The notes beneath the pieces are model-generated. The model saw only the letters and a list, made by a program, of their open reading frames with translations, did no database searches and had not been told where the DNA came from. A stretch of DNA of 64,000 nt from NCBI GenBank assembly GCA_947034895.1, contig OX344761.1:26796863-26860862 (forward strand), written 5' to 3'. Positions 63,309-64,000 of the stretch are shown here, piece by piece. This DNA is from Rhytidiadelphus loreus. Lineage: Eukaryota; Streptophyta; Bryopsida; Hypnales; Hylocomiaceae. Numbering within the stretch: the first letter of the stretch is position 1; each line of letters starts with the position of its first letter. The translations under genes and the position numbers were made by a program.

Positions 63309-63500
63309 TTGGTTTGGACGGAGGAGTCGTGAAGCTTTCTAGACCTTGAAAACTTTTATCGAGAGTTGTGAGTCACCGATGGGAAGCTTGCATTGCATTG
63401 ATCTGCTGCTTTCAGTTTAGGGTTGCAAATTTCTTACCAAATTTAACTTGGACGGAGGGATCGAGAAGCTCCGCATTGCATCGCTCTGTTAGTTGTTACG
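63309..63500 (+). repeat. Degenerate duplication in the reductase leader
   Basis: TTGGACGGAGGAGTCGTGAA near 63314 and TTGGACGGAGGGATCGAGAA near 63449 are about 135-137 bp apart. GAAGCTTGCATTGCATTG and GAAGCTCCGCATTGCATCG also pair. A TTTAGGGTT telo-box-like word sits between them. All of it lies within 250 bp upstream of the start codon. Confidence 0.5.
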
Positions 63501-63556
63501 ACATTTACACGAAAATTTGCATCAATTTTGGTAAGAATCAACTGCGCAATTCTCCG

Positions 63557-63762
63557 ATGGCGACTTTGTTGCTGCGTCCTGTGCGATCGTTGTGTTCTCG
63601 CACAACCATTCCCGCGGCGTTTCGACGTCCTTGCGCCATTGCTGCTGCTGTGACTTCTTCATCGCATCGCGTGAACCAGTGGCTCCACACTTCGTCAGTG
63701 GCTTGTCCACCGGCCACGGCTGCTGTGTATGAAACCCTAGGCGCTCCCGATCAGGTGCTCAG
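63557..63762 (+). CDS. Probable mitochondrial enoyl-CoA reductase, exon 1
   Basis: The first 50 or so residues are rich in Arg, Ser and Ala without acids (MATLLLRPVRSLCSRTT...), as in a mitochondrial targeting peptide. They are followed by PPATAAVYETLGAPDQVLR. That fits the N-terminal strand of plant MECR (trans-2-enoyl-ACP/CoA reductase), where a KAIVYEEHGSPD-like stretch occurs at this place. MECR performs the last NADPH-dependent step of mitochondrial fatty-acid synthesis. The exon ends at AG|GTCGGT (63762); an alternative donor GTACTC lies four bases on. The ATG at 63557 is preferred to the in-frame ATG at 63368, because residues before it do not look like a targeting peptide. Another medium-chain quinone reductase is possible. 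The remaining exons lie beyond the window. Confidence 0.6.
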
Positions 63763-64000
63763 GTCGGTACTCTGTTCCTGTTCCTGTTTCCCCTTCTTTC
63801 CTGTAGTTTTGATAATGTTTTTGAAGCTGTATGTTTTTTTCCTTCTGGTCTTTTAATATATCTTGGCAATGTGGATAATGCATATGGTGTTTTTGAGCAT
63901 TCACTATGCGATCAATGAATTACTTTTTAGAGAATTTTGTTGAGCAGCCTCTGAATTGGCATGAAATGGAATCTTCGACATCAAAACCCAAAATTAAGCT
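63763..64000 (+). other. Intron 1 of the reductase gene
   Basis: T-rich sequence after the donor. No second exon before the window ends. Confidence 0.5.

Noticed and set aside
1..64000. tRNA, rRNA or CRISPR features
   Set aside because: No GGTTCRANTCC-type B box in a cloverleaf context, no rRNA-like sequence and no spaced identical repeats were found by eye; a tRNAscan or Rfam run would settle small RNAs.

Overview
The window looks like nuclear DNA of a land plant or close streptophyte relative. It is AT-rich, has spliced genes, and three ends or pieces of typical plant genes are recognisable: a plasma-membrane aquaporin (PIP) exon, a heavy-metal-associated (HMA) domain gene, and a first exon that looks like mitochondrial enoyl-CoA reductase. 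The mix of transposons (Tc1/mariner, DUF7869-type, a large single-frame DDE-type transposase) is more usual in bryophytes, lycophytes or charophytes than in flowering plants. That placement is inference; no species is named from the sequence.

Layout. 0-2.7 kb: PIP exon 1 on the minus strand, preceded by a threefold tandem duplication of its own leader and start codon. 2.7-15.8 kb: AT-rich repeat territory with nested MITEs and a 2.5-kb terminal-inverted-repeat (TIR) element (7262-9810) filled by a satellite-like array. 15.8-17.9 kb: HMA gene, minus strand, at least four exons. 17.9-23.8 kb: GGCC-rich modules, a 19-bp tandem array and a MITE. 23768-32215: an 8.45-kb TIR transposon holding one 1,487-codon transposase frame broken by three nonsense codons, plus a separate intact 188-codon ORF. 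36195-37387: CACTA-like non-autonomous element. 39.9-41.1 kb: unrecognised 361-codon ORF on the minus strand. 44.5-45.8 kb: two MITEs, one with a 9-bp and one with a TAA target-site duplication. 48978-53914: a 4.9-kb TIR element related by its ends to the one at 7.3 kb. 55.0-56.0 kb: DUF7869-type transposase pseudogene. 56.2-58.7 and 61.1-62.3 kb: two diverged LTR-like repeats. 60.5-61.0 kb: Tc1/mariner pseudogene. 63557 to the end: first exon of the putative mitochondrial reductase, plus strand.

There is no operon-like cooperation here. The cellular genes are independent and the rest is a graveyard of mobile DNA. The best candidate for an undescribed system is the 8.45-kb element: G-run TIRs containing a CACGTG palindrome, subterminal repeats, a large zinc-finger/AT-hook transposase and an unrelated tryptophan-rich acidic second gene.
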